A DNA stretch of 64,000 nucleotides from Vigna angularis (lineage: Eukaryota > Streptophyta > Magnoliopsida > Fabales > Fabaceae), in contig NC_068971.1 in NCBI RefSeq assembly GCF_016808095.1, positions 45,320,131 through 45,384,130 on the forward strand, in the 5' to 3' direction. Under the pieces are notes generated by a model. It made no database searches, was not told the DNA's origin, and saw only the letters and a list, made by a program, of their open reading frames with translations. A program made the translations under genes and the position numbers. Position 1 is the stretch's first letter; every line of letters begins with the position of its first letter. This document shows, piece by piece, positions 49,250-62,400 of this stretch.

Positions 49250-52200
49250 TCATCTTTTTTGGAAGTTCAAGAATTTGATGCCATAGGAAAAAACAAACAA
49301 GAAAAGGAGAACCCAGGCTACGTGAACAATAACAACCACTGGGAGGAAGTGATGGTCATAACCAAAGGTTTTCTTAAGCAGTTCCTTCAGCGCCATGTTT
49401 TCAGCTCCTGGGATTTCCACTTCTGCATTTTCATCACCAAGTTGAGAGGTAGCAATGCCATACAGTGTCCAAGCATTAGGAGTAAGCCAATAGTACCATC
49501 TCCACCATATAGGAATTTGCTGTAACATTTAGGAGAAACATAGTTTCGATATAAACAAACCTAGTTTCCAACATTATATATTATGAATTAATATATGAAA
49601 ATAGTAGCTATCGTACCGTCCTAGGAATGACAAAGCCAGAGAACGTGTTCCAGATGGATAAGAAGAAGGTATTGCAAATGGCTGCAACTTGGAAACTCGG
49701 TGTTAGGGCAACAATCATCATCCCATATAGTGTGTAGTAGATCAAACAAACGAGCATGAAGTAGTAAAATGAAAAAACTTTGGCCGCTCTCCATTCAAAC
49801 CCAATCAGGGAGTAGATTATGACACTGAAGAGTGTAGTTTGAATAGCGTTGTAAATTGTCTCCACTGCCACCTACGAAATCAGTTAGTGCAATAGCTTAC
49901 ATAAGAAATCTATGAAGGGAATCTGTGTCTCACAAAGATTCATAAACTTACTAACAAAACACAATTTGGATTTGTAACTTTCTCTTTAAAATCAACAGAG
50001 TTATGCCTTGTCTTGTGAATTTCTACCTGACTAATTGCATAGGTCAATGTTGAATACATCCCTGCTGCTCTTTCACGATACAATACGGTTCTTTCTATGT
50101 CAACAATTGGCTGCACTCCCATAGTGTTCTGGGTTCCAAGGAACATCACAGCTGTATACATGGCTCCTAGAAGATCCCATACATCTTGTTGCTTTTTTCT
50201 GGCCATCAATTTAAAGTTTTGCAACATAAATAGTTAATATGAACTTGAACTTCAGTTTATCTTTCCAAGGCCATAAGAATAGCAAATACACTTGTAATGA
50301 ACTATTAATTAACTTACATATTTTTGGCTTTATTCAGGAAAATTAGACCAAAGAGTAACGCAATGGATATTGTGAAGAAGAATCGAGTGCTATTGTAGGA
50401 AGGATTTCTCCAATAAGACCAATACTGTTTCCAAAAACAAGCCTTGCACTGCACAAAGAATGACTGGGAATATTTGGTTGGGAAGTGCAAGTCATTGGAA
50501 CCTGGTGGTGGAGTACTGAGTTCTTTGATAAGCTCTTGATTATTTCTGTAGAAAGTATAAAGAAAATAAAGTTACTATTTGTAAAGCTAGAGTTTTCGTA
50601 ACTATAGTAATAAATCATAGGAAAAGACTTACAGGTAAAGAGTAGAGTTAGCGTAAATCTCCGAAAAATCTATGCCAAGTTGAGCTTCATATGAAGGAGT
50701 GCTAATTTCAAGCATCCACGTTGCAGGATTACAGCCATCGTTGATTCTTGGAACCCCTGGAATAGCCTACAGAAAACATTCATTCATATATTTAAGTAAG
50801 AAAATATTGCCACTGAAATTATAAGCTGCCCATTCAGAGAATAAAGCAAAGGTATATTGATATCATAGCTCCATTAAAATGACAGACAAAAAATTTCAAT
50901 ACTTCAAAATATTCTATGAGCTGCTGTGAATGATAACCAAGAGGTCCAGCATAGATAACTTGTCCTCCCCTTTTCATTAAAAATAACTGCAATAAAGAAT
51001 AAATAAAATTTGAACATGTTAATTATGTCAGAAAAACAATCACCTAAAGCGATCAAATTTACATATGAACTCTAATAATTTCATATTACCAATTTACCTC
51101 ATCAAAAGCTTCAAAAATGTCTATGCTTGGTTGATGAATTGTGCACACAACGGTTCTGCCAGTGTCCACTGTGTTTCTCACAGTTCGCATAACAATAGCT
51201 GCGGCTCTAGCATCAAGACCAGATGTTGGCTCATCCATGAAGATAATTGAAGGGTTGGCAACCAATTCTACCGCAATTGTAAGTCTCTTCCTCTGTTCAA
51301 TTGATAGACCGTTTATGCCTGGAAGCCCCACAAGAGCATCTTTTATTGATTTAAGCTCAACCAACTCCATAATTTCTTCAACAAACATCTGTATCATCAG
51401 AAAAAATTGAAATAATTACAAGTATTAGCTTACTATTTACTAAATTCATAATGGCCAAGAAAAATATAACAATTTAAGGTTGTCTTCACACACCTTTCGC
51501 GTCTGTGTATTGACATCTGAAGGAAGGCGAAGCCATGCAGAAAATAATAGTGATTCATAGACAGTAACATTCGGAGAATGAATGTCATTCTGCTCGCAAT
51601 AACCACTGACACGAGCAAATGTTGTTTGGTTCTTTGGGTAACCTGATATGCTAATACTTCCTTCGATGTATCCACCTGTTTTTCTTCCAGCTAGTACATC
51701 CATAAGGGTTGTCTTTCCAGCACCACTAACACCTATAAGTGCTGTCAATACCCCTGGTCTAAAAGCACCACTTGCATCATGCAGTAGTTGAAGTCTATCT
51801 TCATCGATTCCTTCACTTTTCATTTCCTGATAAACATAAAGCAAAACCAAAAGTATGAGGGAAGAATTAATCACATGAAAGTGATATTACAATATTATTT
51901 GAAGATATTCATTCACTTACGGCTGGCATGTCTACATAGTAGTTAACATGATTGAACGCAAGTGAAAGAGGTTGAAACGGCATGACCATTCCTTTTCTTT
52001 TTTCTCGATGAGAAGCATTTCTTACTGCCATGTCTATTCCCTGACCTCCTGTTTATCAAAAGGACAGAGTATTGAATAATTGAATCAATCAATAATTTGA
52101 ATTGCTTGAGAATAACAATCCATTATTCTTTTCAAAAATTGATGCAAGGTCATGAAAAAAGTTATACTCAGTTTAAAAACTCAAACTATTTAACAGAATA

Positions 52201-55200
52201 GTGCGACCAAAAACATGAATGTCAATGAAATACAATATGTAAGAACGAAACCCAGACAATTTTTAAGTAGCAATGAAATACACTTGAATGAGCAAGAAAT
52301 ACCTTCATTCTTCTTGTCATCTTCATCCGTGATGAATGCTTTTGAATCACCACTAGCTGAAAATTTTGTTTGATTAAAATGGTTCGGCAGTGTTGAAAAT
52401 TCCATTCATTTATAGTGTATTAAAATCTACAGATATATGTTACCATTCAAATAGGTCAATGCAACAATGCAGAGAAGGTTGAAAAGAAGAATAAAACCAA
52501 ACAACGCTCCGATGCATATCCAAAACCAGTAATCTTCAGTGTAAAAGCCTCGAGACTTGAGAAGCACTTTTCCAACTGTAGGTGCATCAAATCTAGAGTC
52601 TGTATTTGGCTGAAAATAAAACATATTTGACAACTCTTGGAGTTAATGGAATTAATTTAGACTCCGAATTTGTTTTTGTATTTGAAAGTATGTAACATGG
52701 GCAATGAGAAAAAAGAAAACATTTCTTACTTTACTCCATCTTTCATCTAAAAATTCATTTAGTACTAAAGCATTCTGACCATAACTCATGGGAGAAACAT
52801 AGTAACCCCATTTCAACCATGGTTTGATATTATCTGCAGGCATGAAAGATGAGTAGGAAACAAAACAATTCAATCTCAATGTTTTTATTTTACTGACATA
52901 CATATATCTAAAAGATTAAGAAATGAATGACGATGTCTCACTTTTTGAGACAACAAATCCTCCAAGCACAAAGACTAGTTGATATATCAAACCACTCAGT
53001 ATGTTAGAAGTAACGTATGTTCTTCCGATTACACCAACCAGCCGGAATAGAGAGATAGCCATCTGATGGACGCCAAACAATGCCAATAGTTGTTTGAAAA
53101 ATCTGATGAAACAGAATGATTGGTGTGAGTTTTAGAATTTTTCATTTTGAAAAATAATAGCCAAAGCAGGAAAAGGAAGGAAGCAAACCCACAGAACCTG
53201 CTAGCTGAAGGAGCAAATCCAATTGTGTAGTATGTGAGAACAATCCATATTGTTGATTCCACGAAGGAAATGGGGATCCTGAGAACCCATATAGGTAAGG
53301 CAAAAGCCCATGCAGGGTAAAACATGAAATCCCTTTGTTTGAAAAAGACAGGAAGCCTTGAAACAATCATGGCTTGTTCTGAGAACCCATTGAACATGAT
53401 GTTCACTAGAGAAAAGAACAGTGCTCCAAAGAACTTTCCCCCATCTTCAACTGTGCCCACTGGCATTTCAACTCTAAGGAACAGAGTAAAGCCTAGAATA
53501 GACAACACAACTAACTGTATTATCCTGAATACGTACACAAACATGTCACGTTTCATAAGCAACCATTCTCTTGAGAAACAAGCCTTCAATAGTTCCCAAC
53601 TTGATATACCATACTTGTCTTTAACTAAGGCTGCTCGGTGGGTTTGCCTCTTATCATAAGGAACCTTAAACTCAGTATCAAGCTGTTCTCCGACGTGAAA
53701 CAAATGGAAAGACTCGGCAAATTCTGGAACTGAAACATACCTATATGGTTCATCCTTTCTAAACCAATACTGTTGCTGATCTTTCTTAGACGTTACTTCT
53801 TGTAGAAAGTCAGCATCTCCCTTTCTAGGAGGACATTTGAAACCCATGTTTTGAAAGAACTGTAGCACATGTTGACGTGGACCTTGGTACACAATGTAAC
53901 CTTCTGAAAGTAGGATGATGTCATCAAATAGTTCGTATGTCTCTGGTGGTGGTTGAAGAAGAGATATGACCATGGTTTCATCCATTATATGAACCATTTG
54001 GCTCATGAACTTGCATATCTGAAAGGTGGTGGAACTGTCCAGTCCTGTTGATATTTCATCCATTAAAAGTGCTTTTGCCGGTCCTACTAGCATCTCCCCT
54101 GCACCCAGTTACAATTGAAGCAGTAGGTAATAGTAAATATATAACAGCACTATTTTTTACACTAATTGAACTAAATCATTTTTAATTTAATAATTTTTAT
54201 GTATTTTACTTTTGATTCTATCATTTTGTGAAGAATAAGTATGTGATGTAATTGACCTGTTGTGACACGCTTCCTTTGTCCACCTGAGATGCCCCTTCTC
54301 ATGTTATTACCAACCATGGTCTCAGCACATATATCCAATCCAAGTATCTGTTAGAGCACCAGAGAAGTACGTGTAAAAACAAAAATATATATATATATAT
54401 AACTTTTGTTCCTTACGTAAATTTATTCATTTTTTAATCAATAGAAAATAAAGAATAATTTTTTTCTAAGATTAAATACAATTAAGGATTTCTGACCAAT
54501 AATATGAGTATCTAATTTGGATTTCAATTCTTATTATCAAATACCCAAATCTGTGTGTTTGTTTTTTTTTACCATCCATTTTAATCATGTTTATTTATGA
54601 GCTATCTGAACTAAAACTAACTTTTTTTTTTCGAATTACAGAAAATTAAAAAAAAAATCTATTTTGTATTAAATAGTTGAAAAATTAACTCAAATTTAAT
54701 AAATTAAAAATGTATTTAAGTTTACTTATTACTTTTTGCTTTCTTTATTATAAATAAAACACGTTTTAGAATAAATTGTTGATTTTCATAATAAAAAAGT
54801 TATAACTTTTATGCAATTTAGATTTATTTTGCTTATGTATTCTATTAAATATTAAATATTACACGTATTTATGTTTTTTTAATGAATAGTGAGTACAGCC
54901 CTTTAAATCATTAATAAATGACAATTAATTTGGTTCGTCAGAATGATTTTTTTAATTTAACAATTATTTTATTGATTTTAACGATGATGTTAGAATACGG
55001 AATTGCTTACATAAATTTGTCACCAATAAATTTAACATAAATATATCTGTATTCAAATTATAAAGAGAATTATCACATAAATAGTTTTTTTATTTTATTT
55101 TGAAGCATCCATATTAAAATATTACTTTTATCAATAAGTAACTTATAAAACCTCTCTCATTCAATACACTAGTTGAAGTAATTTTTTTATGCGAAAGATA

Positions 55201-57292
55201 AGTGGAGAAAATATGAAGTTAGGCAACAAAATTACAAACCTTCAGAACATAATCTGTTTGCAAATTGGTTTTTTGACCAGATATGACAGTAGCCTTCATA
55301 AATGCATCAATGTCAGGATCAGGTTTGATTCCTTTTTCTTTCTCCCGTCGTAGAAGTTCTTCTAACATTTCATACCTCGTCCCAACACCTAGACAACGTG
55401 CTGTAAAATCTAATGTTTCTCTCACTGTCATTTCTCCATAGTGAATATCATGTTGCCCAATGTAGGCACAAGTTTTTCTACAAACAAATTCATTAAGCTC
55501 ATGCCCACAGTAACTTACTCTCCCACAAACCTGATCATCGTAATATAAATTTACAGTAAAAAAAACAAAAACAAATTACACCTGAGATGATTAGAACGAA
55601 GAAGAAATTATTTAAGTAAATTCATTAGAACCAAACAAAGATATGAAACCAGACAGTGAACCTTTAAATCTGGGTCAAGCTTCCCTGCAAGGGCTAGAAG
55701 TAATGTTGTTTTCCCTGCACCTGGAGGACCTAGAAGTAGGGTCATCCTGATATATAAATTACCATGTTATTATATAAAACAAGAATAAGTCTTAAATTCC
55801 ATTAAATAAATAGTAAATAAAAAATAGAAAATCTACTTTGTAAATATAATTTTCTTCGGAATAAAAAATATTCATCCATCTTTAGAAACTGGCAATTAAT
55901 ATATATTTTTAGTTTAATATATTCTCACAAAATTATGAATGTACCTTGATGGTTTCACAATTCCACTAACATCTTTTAGAATACGAATTTTTCTCTTCTT
56001 GGAAGGTGAAAGGCCAACCAATCCCAGAATCGTCTATATCAAGCACCACAAAGGAAATCCAAAATAAATATTATAAAAAATATCACAAAATCGAATTTAA
56101 CTAAAGCTTAGGCACGTTAACAACTTTAAAATGTATGGTATTAAAGCTAATCTAATATAAAAGATTTCCTTAGGGTCTGTTCTCTTGAGTGGATTTGAGG
56201 GAGTGGATTTGAGGGGATTTGAGAGGATTTGAAAATAATTTTTTTTGAGCGAATTTAGAGGTAAATGAGATTGAATTTGAAAATAATTTTTTTTAATTTG
56301 TCACGTCAATACAATTCTATACTAATTCTCACAAATTTTATTTTCAAATTCACTTTCATTTACCTCCAAATTCGCTTGAAAAAACGACAAAAAAAATTAT
56401 CTTCAAATCCTCTCAAATCCCTCCAAATCCACTCCCTCAACAAATCCACTCAAGAGAACAGGTCCTTAAAGATAAAAAGAAAAAAAAAGTAATACAATGT
56501 ATATAGAAGGTAAGTATCATAACTATGATTTGGAGAGAAAAAAAACTGTTTCTTCCAATATATTTCGGTTCTAGATTTTAGAAAAACAAATGAAACTAAA
56601 GTACCTCAAAAGTGTCGAGAGCAACATTAAGCAGGGTAGGAAGTGATCTATTTCCAACATGAACATTTCCCTCCACTGATAGATTCTCGTATCTGATTTC
56701 AATTTCTGGAATTCTAATCCCCACTCTGCATGATAATAATTCTCAACAAAGTCAGGAAAAAAAAAGTGGCTATAAACAATATTGACCACTTAATAACGAC
56801 AACATCAATAATATCAGCAAGAAACCCTAGTAACACAGCATTAATAACATTGGAAGCTGAAACATCAAAGAATATTAACAATAACACTGATAATAATATG
56901 ATGATGATGATGGTAATGACAGATAAAAATAACCTATCAATTCTATCTCGAAGTTTACGAAGAAATTTCTCATTATCATCATCGACAAATTTGAGTACAC
57001 TGTCCAACAGATGCTTTTTGTCTTGCAACCTAAGATGAGCGACATCAACTTGACAATGTAGAACCTTTCCATTGTCAAGCACTACCCTCAACAACCCTGT
57101 TCTTATGCGGTCTAGCGTAGATAAACGCTCGATCGCAGCCCATTTGAGATCCTCCTCATTGTCTTCTTCCTTGCTGCGTCCACTCCTTAACAATGGAGAT
57201 GACGTCCAACTCTGTTCGTAACCCAACGAAGGCAAGCTATGGCGATGCTTTTCTCCCATCACCAAATCATTTCTCGCAGATGTTGATGCCAT
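49250..57292 (-). CDS. Full-size ABCG (PDR-type) ABC transporter, gene 1
   Basis: Membrane exporter of the plant PDR group, domain order NBD1-TMD1-NBD2-TMD2. My 20-exon model: 57292-56934, 56725-56605, 56033-55945, 55746-55662, 55530-55240, 54347-54257, 54098-53198, 53102-52942, 52833-52730, 52609-52444, 52356-52303, 52048-51921, 51826-51494, 51388-51098, 50986-50903, 50766-50633, 50545-50318, 50198-50027, 49871-49617, 49519-49250; 4317 nt, 1438 aa, usual for PDRs. NBD1: Walker [10 protein letters not shown] (196-204), signature GISGGQRKR (334-342), Walker B ALLMDE (355-360). NBD2: Walker [10 protein letters not shown] (882-890), signature LSIEQ (989-993), Walker B IIFMDE (1009-1014). The C-terminus ends [12 protein letters not shown], as in the neighbour. 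The NBD2 signature has Ile where gene 2 and most PDRs have Thr. No stop or frameshift seen. Substrate cannot be told from sequence. Confidence 0.92.
56173..56465. mobile_element. Tourist/PIF-Harbinger-like MITE in ABCG gene 1 intron 2
   Basis: 293 bp with inverted ends GGGTCTGTTCTCTTGAGTGG and, inverted, GGACCTGTTCTCTTGAGTGG. The flanking 3-bp duplication is TTA (56170-56172, 56466-56468). The arms contain repeated GGATTTGAG/CTCAAATCC words and could fold into a long hairpin. The intron borders are undisturbed. Confidence 0.85.
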
Positions 57293-59401
57293 TAATTTTC
57301 AAGAATGATAAGCCTGTTACATTTATAGAAGAGATTAAAAAATCACACTGCATGTTTTATAACCTTGATGGTTTTATAAAAGTGAATAAAAGAGACCAAA
57401 CAGTGTGCACGTGTCAAATAGGTACAGCTATTAACTTACGAGAAATGTTGACCGTTCTTTGAACTTCAATACTGACAGCGAGAATCTCCTTGATCAAAAG
57501 TAGATAATAATTACAATGACAAAAATGATGACTCTTTAAATATATCTCGCTTGAACATGATAGAGACACCTTATAATTCTATCATGAAAATAATAATAGG
57601 TTTTAATAGAGATTAGATTAAATGCTAATATTTTTAATTTTCGAAATCAATGTTTTATGACGATTTTAAAAATCCATATATAATAATATAGTTAACCTTT
57701 ATTAAATTCATTTTAGATTAAATAAAGTTATATTCAGAGAAGGAATTGATATGAAATACCACTAAATAATTAAAAAAAGTTATCGGCACAATATTAATTA
57801 ACAAGATTTCAGTGGATTTAATCTGTTCAATTCCTATAATTTTAAAAATTTACATAAATTCCGTATAAATCACAACAAAGACAACATTAGAATAATTTAA
57901 CAAGGTTGGTAAGTTTTAGATATCAAAAACGTACAATTTATCGTTTCCAACCAGAAGTTTAATTAGTTCAAATTACATAATATATTACTATATTATATGT
58001 ACATAAAATAAGTAAATTAAAGCTGTTTTTCAGCCAATTCTCTCTCTAAAATTCCATACATATATTTTTATGTCTTCACATTTTCTTATGTATTTGCATG
58101 TAATGAAAAAAAAAAACTTATGAATCCCTCAATTAATAACATTGCATACTTGATCAACACTTTCACTTCAATTAATAAATGCAATTGTTTATTAAATTCA
58201 TCAATACCTTCACAGTAACTTTTAGAATATCAAACTTTTATTGTCAATGGCATATATTCATCTACATTTAAAGACTATTTTTTCACATACAACACATGTA
58301 AACTTAACATTTTGTACGTTAGAGAATTATACATGTAAACAAACTTTACAATAATTAGAGTAATCCTCGTCTAGTTTGACCAAATTTTTCTCTATCCAAT
58401 TAAAAAAAATATTGACCAACTTTTGATGAAAAATAACGTTGTTCTTGTTCATTTAAAAATAATTCACGCAAATATCAATCAAAAAGTAATCACGACGAAA
58501 TGTTAATTAAAAAATATGTGTGGATGTTAATTAGAAAAACCTTCGCTAACGTCTATAAAAAATGAAATTATAATAAGAGAAACATGATCTCAACAATATC
58601 AACCAAGAATCATTCTTATTAAAAAAAATTGATTACCATTGACTAAAAAAAAATAAGGACAATATTGGTAAAAAATTATAACCAATACCGATCGAGAAAT
58701 TAACTCAATCTATGTTAGCTAAAGAAAACTCCAAGTGACTTGGGCAAAAAGGAAACTCAATCATGTCAATCGAAAAATGTATATTAGTCAGATCACGATC
58801 ACATGAATACTATATATATATATATATATATCAATGTTAAGTTATTGATTGAAAATGAACATTGAGGGTATTTTATTATAGAAAAAAATAAAGGATGAAA
58901 ATAGAAATGAAATATTAATAAATAAATTAAATTTTTACATATTTAGTAGCATAAAAATAGGTAAACAAATAGAGATAAAAATATCTTAAAATATTAAGCT
59001 GTTTATTTATTTTTTCTTAATTAAAATAATATAATTATGTGATCTCAATAACTGAATGATTAATTAATAGAGTGAGGACCAAATGTACAGATTATTATGC
59101 AAGGAGGAATTTTTATATTAATTGAAGGAAGCACAGGTTGCTAGAGCCATGACAACGTTAAGCAATTATTAATAAAAACGAAACAAAATAGTCCATCCAC
59201 ATCATGCATGCCTTGTAGGCTTTTGGAATGTTATTTTAAAGGCTGTGATGTGACTCCTATTGAGTACTCTCACAGGTAAAACTACTCTCATTTGAAACTA
59301 CTTTCTCATGCACTCACCTATTTACATACTCTACTAATATTAGTCAAAGTGCAGATTCCAAACTAATGTAATAAAACTGATATGATATGACTTTGCTGCG
59401 T
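57293..59401. other. Spacer between the tandem ABCG genes
   Basis: AT-rich; promoter side of gene 1 and 3' flank of gene 2. A short (TA)n run lies near 58811-58831. No further gene or mobile element recognised. Confidence 0.6.
57372..57380 (-). promoter_or_regulatory. Candidate TATA element of ABCG gene 1
   Basis: TTTATAAAA on the minus strand about 80 bp upstream of the start codon. A second candidate, TATAAATG, lies at about 57318-57326 but is too close to the ATG. Confidence 0.35.
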
Positions 59402-62400
59402 CTATCTTTTTTGGAAATTAAGAAATTTGATGCCATAGGAAAAAACGAACAGGAAGAGGAGAACCCAGCCGACATGAACAGCAGCAACAACCGGAAGGAA
59501 GTCATACTCAAAACCAAAGTTTTGTTTGAGGAATTCCTTCAGTTCCATGTTTCCATTACCTGGTATCTCCAATTCTGCAATTCTGTCACCTAGTTGTGAG
59601 GTAATTAGGCCATACAGTGTCCAAGAAATAGGTGAAGCCCAATAATACCATCTCCACCACACAGGAATTTGCTGTGTAACATTTAGCAGAAACAAAATTA
59701 GATTTGTATACAAAAAGGAGAGTCATTTCCAGAACTAATTAAATTATGAATTCCATGTCAAAATGACAAATCGCTTACCATCCTGGGAATGACAAAGCCA
59801 GAGAACAAGTTCCAGAAACTCATGAAGAAGGACATGCAAATGGCAGCCACTTGGTGACCCGGTGTCAGTGCTACAATCATCATCCCATACAATGTGAAGT
59901 ACATAAAGCTCATGAACATGTAGTAGTAGAACCAACAGAAGTTTGTTGCCTTCCAATCAAACCCAATCATTGAGAAAAGCAGAAGAGCATAAATGGCTGT
60001 TTGAATTGCATTATAAATTGCCTCTATTGCCACCTACATAATCAATGAAGTGTCATGTGAAGATTTTTCATTTCCAGAACAGCATAAGCTAGTTTCAATA
60101 ACTAAAAGAAAATGGATTTATTAGTTTTTTGTTGAATTTATCAAAAGGGTGTCTCTATGCCACTCTTTCTTTGCTTTTGTACCTGGCCAAATGCATAGGG
60201 CAATGCAGAGTACATCCCTGCTGCTCTTTCACGGTAGAAGATAGTTCTTTCAATGGCAACAACTGGTTGTACTGATGAAGCATTCATGGCTCCCAGAAAC
60301 AACACAGCCGCGTACATGGCTCCCAAAAGATTTCCTAAATCTTGTTGTTTATGGCTGCCATCAAAATGGAATAGTAACTTCAAATGCAAATTTTGTTGTG
60401 AAAGACTGACTTAATAGACAAGTTTGGTAACATACGTTTTATGGGCTTTATGCCAGAAAATCGCGCCAAACATGAATCCCTCGACTATTGTCATGAAGAA
60501 TCGGACACCGTTATACTGAGGATATCTCCAGTAAGACCAATATTGTTTCCAGAAGTTAGCTTTGCACTGAACAAAAAACGATTGGGAATACTTGGTTGGG
60601 AAGTACAAATCTTTGGAATCTGGTGTTGGAGTACTAAGCTCCTCAATTAGCTCTTGGTTCCTCCTGAAGAAAAGTACAGAGAAAACAGATAGTTACTAAG
60701 ACAGAATTATTGTAACATGAACTCAAATACTAAAAAAGTAACATAAATAAAGCATGAAAAATCATACCTGTAAAGGGTAGACTTAGCATAAATCTCTGCA
60801 AAATCTACCTCAATATTAGCCTCAACTAAAGTAGAGCTGATATCAAGCATCCATGTGGCAGGATTAGTACCATCCTTGATTTTTGGAACACCTGGGACAG
60901 CCTGAAATATATGCACAATAGATATAATTATATGAAACCTTTTCTGATTTAAATAAAAGAACCCAGTGCTGCAAAAGTGTGAAGCAAGGTAAGGTTGATC
61001 TCAAAGAAAATATACACATAGAAATGCTTCAATACTCACTTCAAAATATTCTATTAGCTTATGTGAGTGGCGACCAAGAGGTCCGGCATAGATAACCCGT
61101 CCTCCTCTTTTCATCAAGAAAAGCTGCAATAAAAAAAACAAAGTTATATGCAATATTCTTCCAAAGAAATAGCACACACACTCTATAGCCTATACAGTCC
61201 ACACTTACCTCATCAAAAGCTTCAAAAATGTCTATACTTGGTTGATGAATCGTGCACACAACGGTTCTGCCAGTGTCCACAGTGTTTCTCACAGTTCGCA
61301 TAACAATAGCAGCAGCTCTAGCGTCAAGGCCAGATGTTGGTTCATCCATGAAGATGATTGAAGGGTTGGAAACCAATTCTACAGCAATGGTAAGCCTTTT
61401 CCTTTGTTCTGTTGATAGACCATCTATTCCTGGAAGACCCACAATTGCATCTCTTATGGGATTAAGCTCAACCAATTCCATAACTTCTTCAACAAACATC
61501 TGTGTATCCGAACAAAATAAAATATAATTAAAAATATTATCATTAAAAATTTAATTTATTCATAATGGCCGATAAAATATAATCTTTTAGTTTATCCCCC
61601 ACGTACCTTTCGTGTTTGTGCATTTACATCTGAAGGGAGGCGAAGCCATGCTGAAAATATTAGTGATTCATATACAGTAACATGTGGAGAATGAATATCG
61701 TTCTGTTCACAATAACCACTGACACGAGCAAATGTTGCTTGGTTCTTTGGGTATCCTGAGATGCTAATACTTCCTTCGATGTATCCACCTGTTTTTCTTC
61801 CAGCTAATACATCCATAAGGGTTGTTTTCCCAGCACCACTAACACCCACAAGTGCTGTCAATATGCCAGGTCTAAAAACACCACTAACATCTTGTAGTAG
61901 TTGAAGTCGATCACCTTTGATTCCTCGACTCCTCATTTCCTGATATAATATAGAAAGCATAAAAACAAAAACAGAACATTTACTATGAAGAAAAATGAAC
62001 AGGCTTGAATTAAATTCAACTATTTATGACAATTTTGACCAACATATAAAAGCATTTATTTTACAAGAACAATTAACATGACATAAGATTTGAAAAAGAG
62101 GTTTTATATTTAATCTGTTTTGTATTCAAGAAAGCTAAGCTATTAATTAATTCAAAGTGTTTGTAACGTGATTGAGTGATGTTACATGAGCAAAAAGATA
62201 TGGAAATTTTTTGTTATCATAGCATGTATGGAAGTGAAAGCACTTTCTGGAATTCAGTGACTTACTGCAGGCATATCTACGTAGTAGCTTATATGGTTGA
62301 AGGCAAGTGAAAGAGGTTGGAAAGGTAGAACCATTCCTCTTCTTGGTTCTTGGTTCGAAGAAGTAGCAATTTCTGAAGAACTTCTCACTGCCATGTCTGT

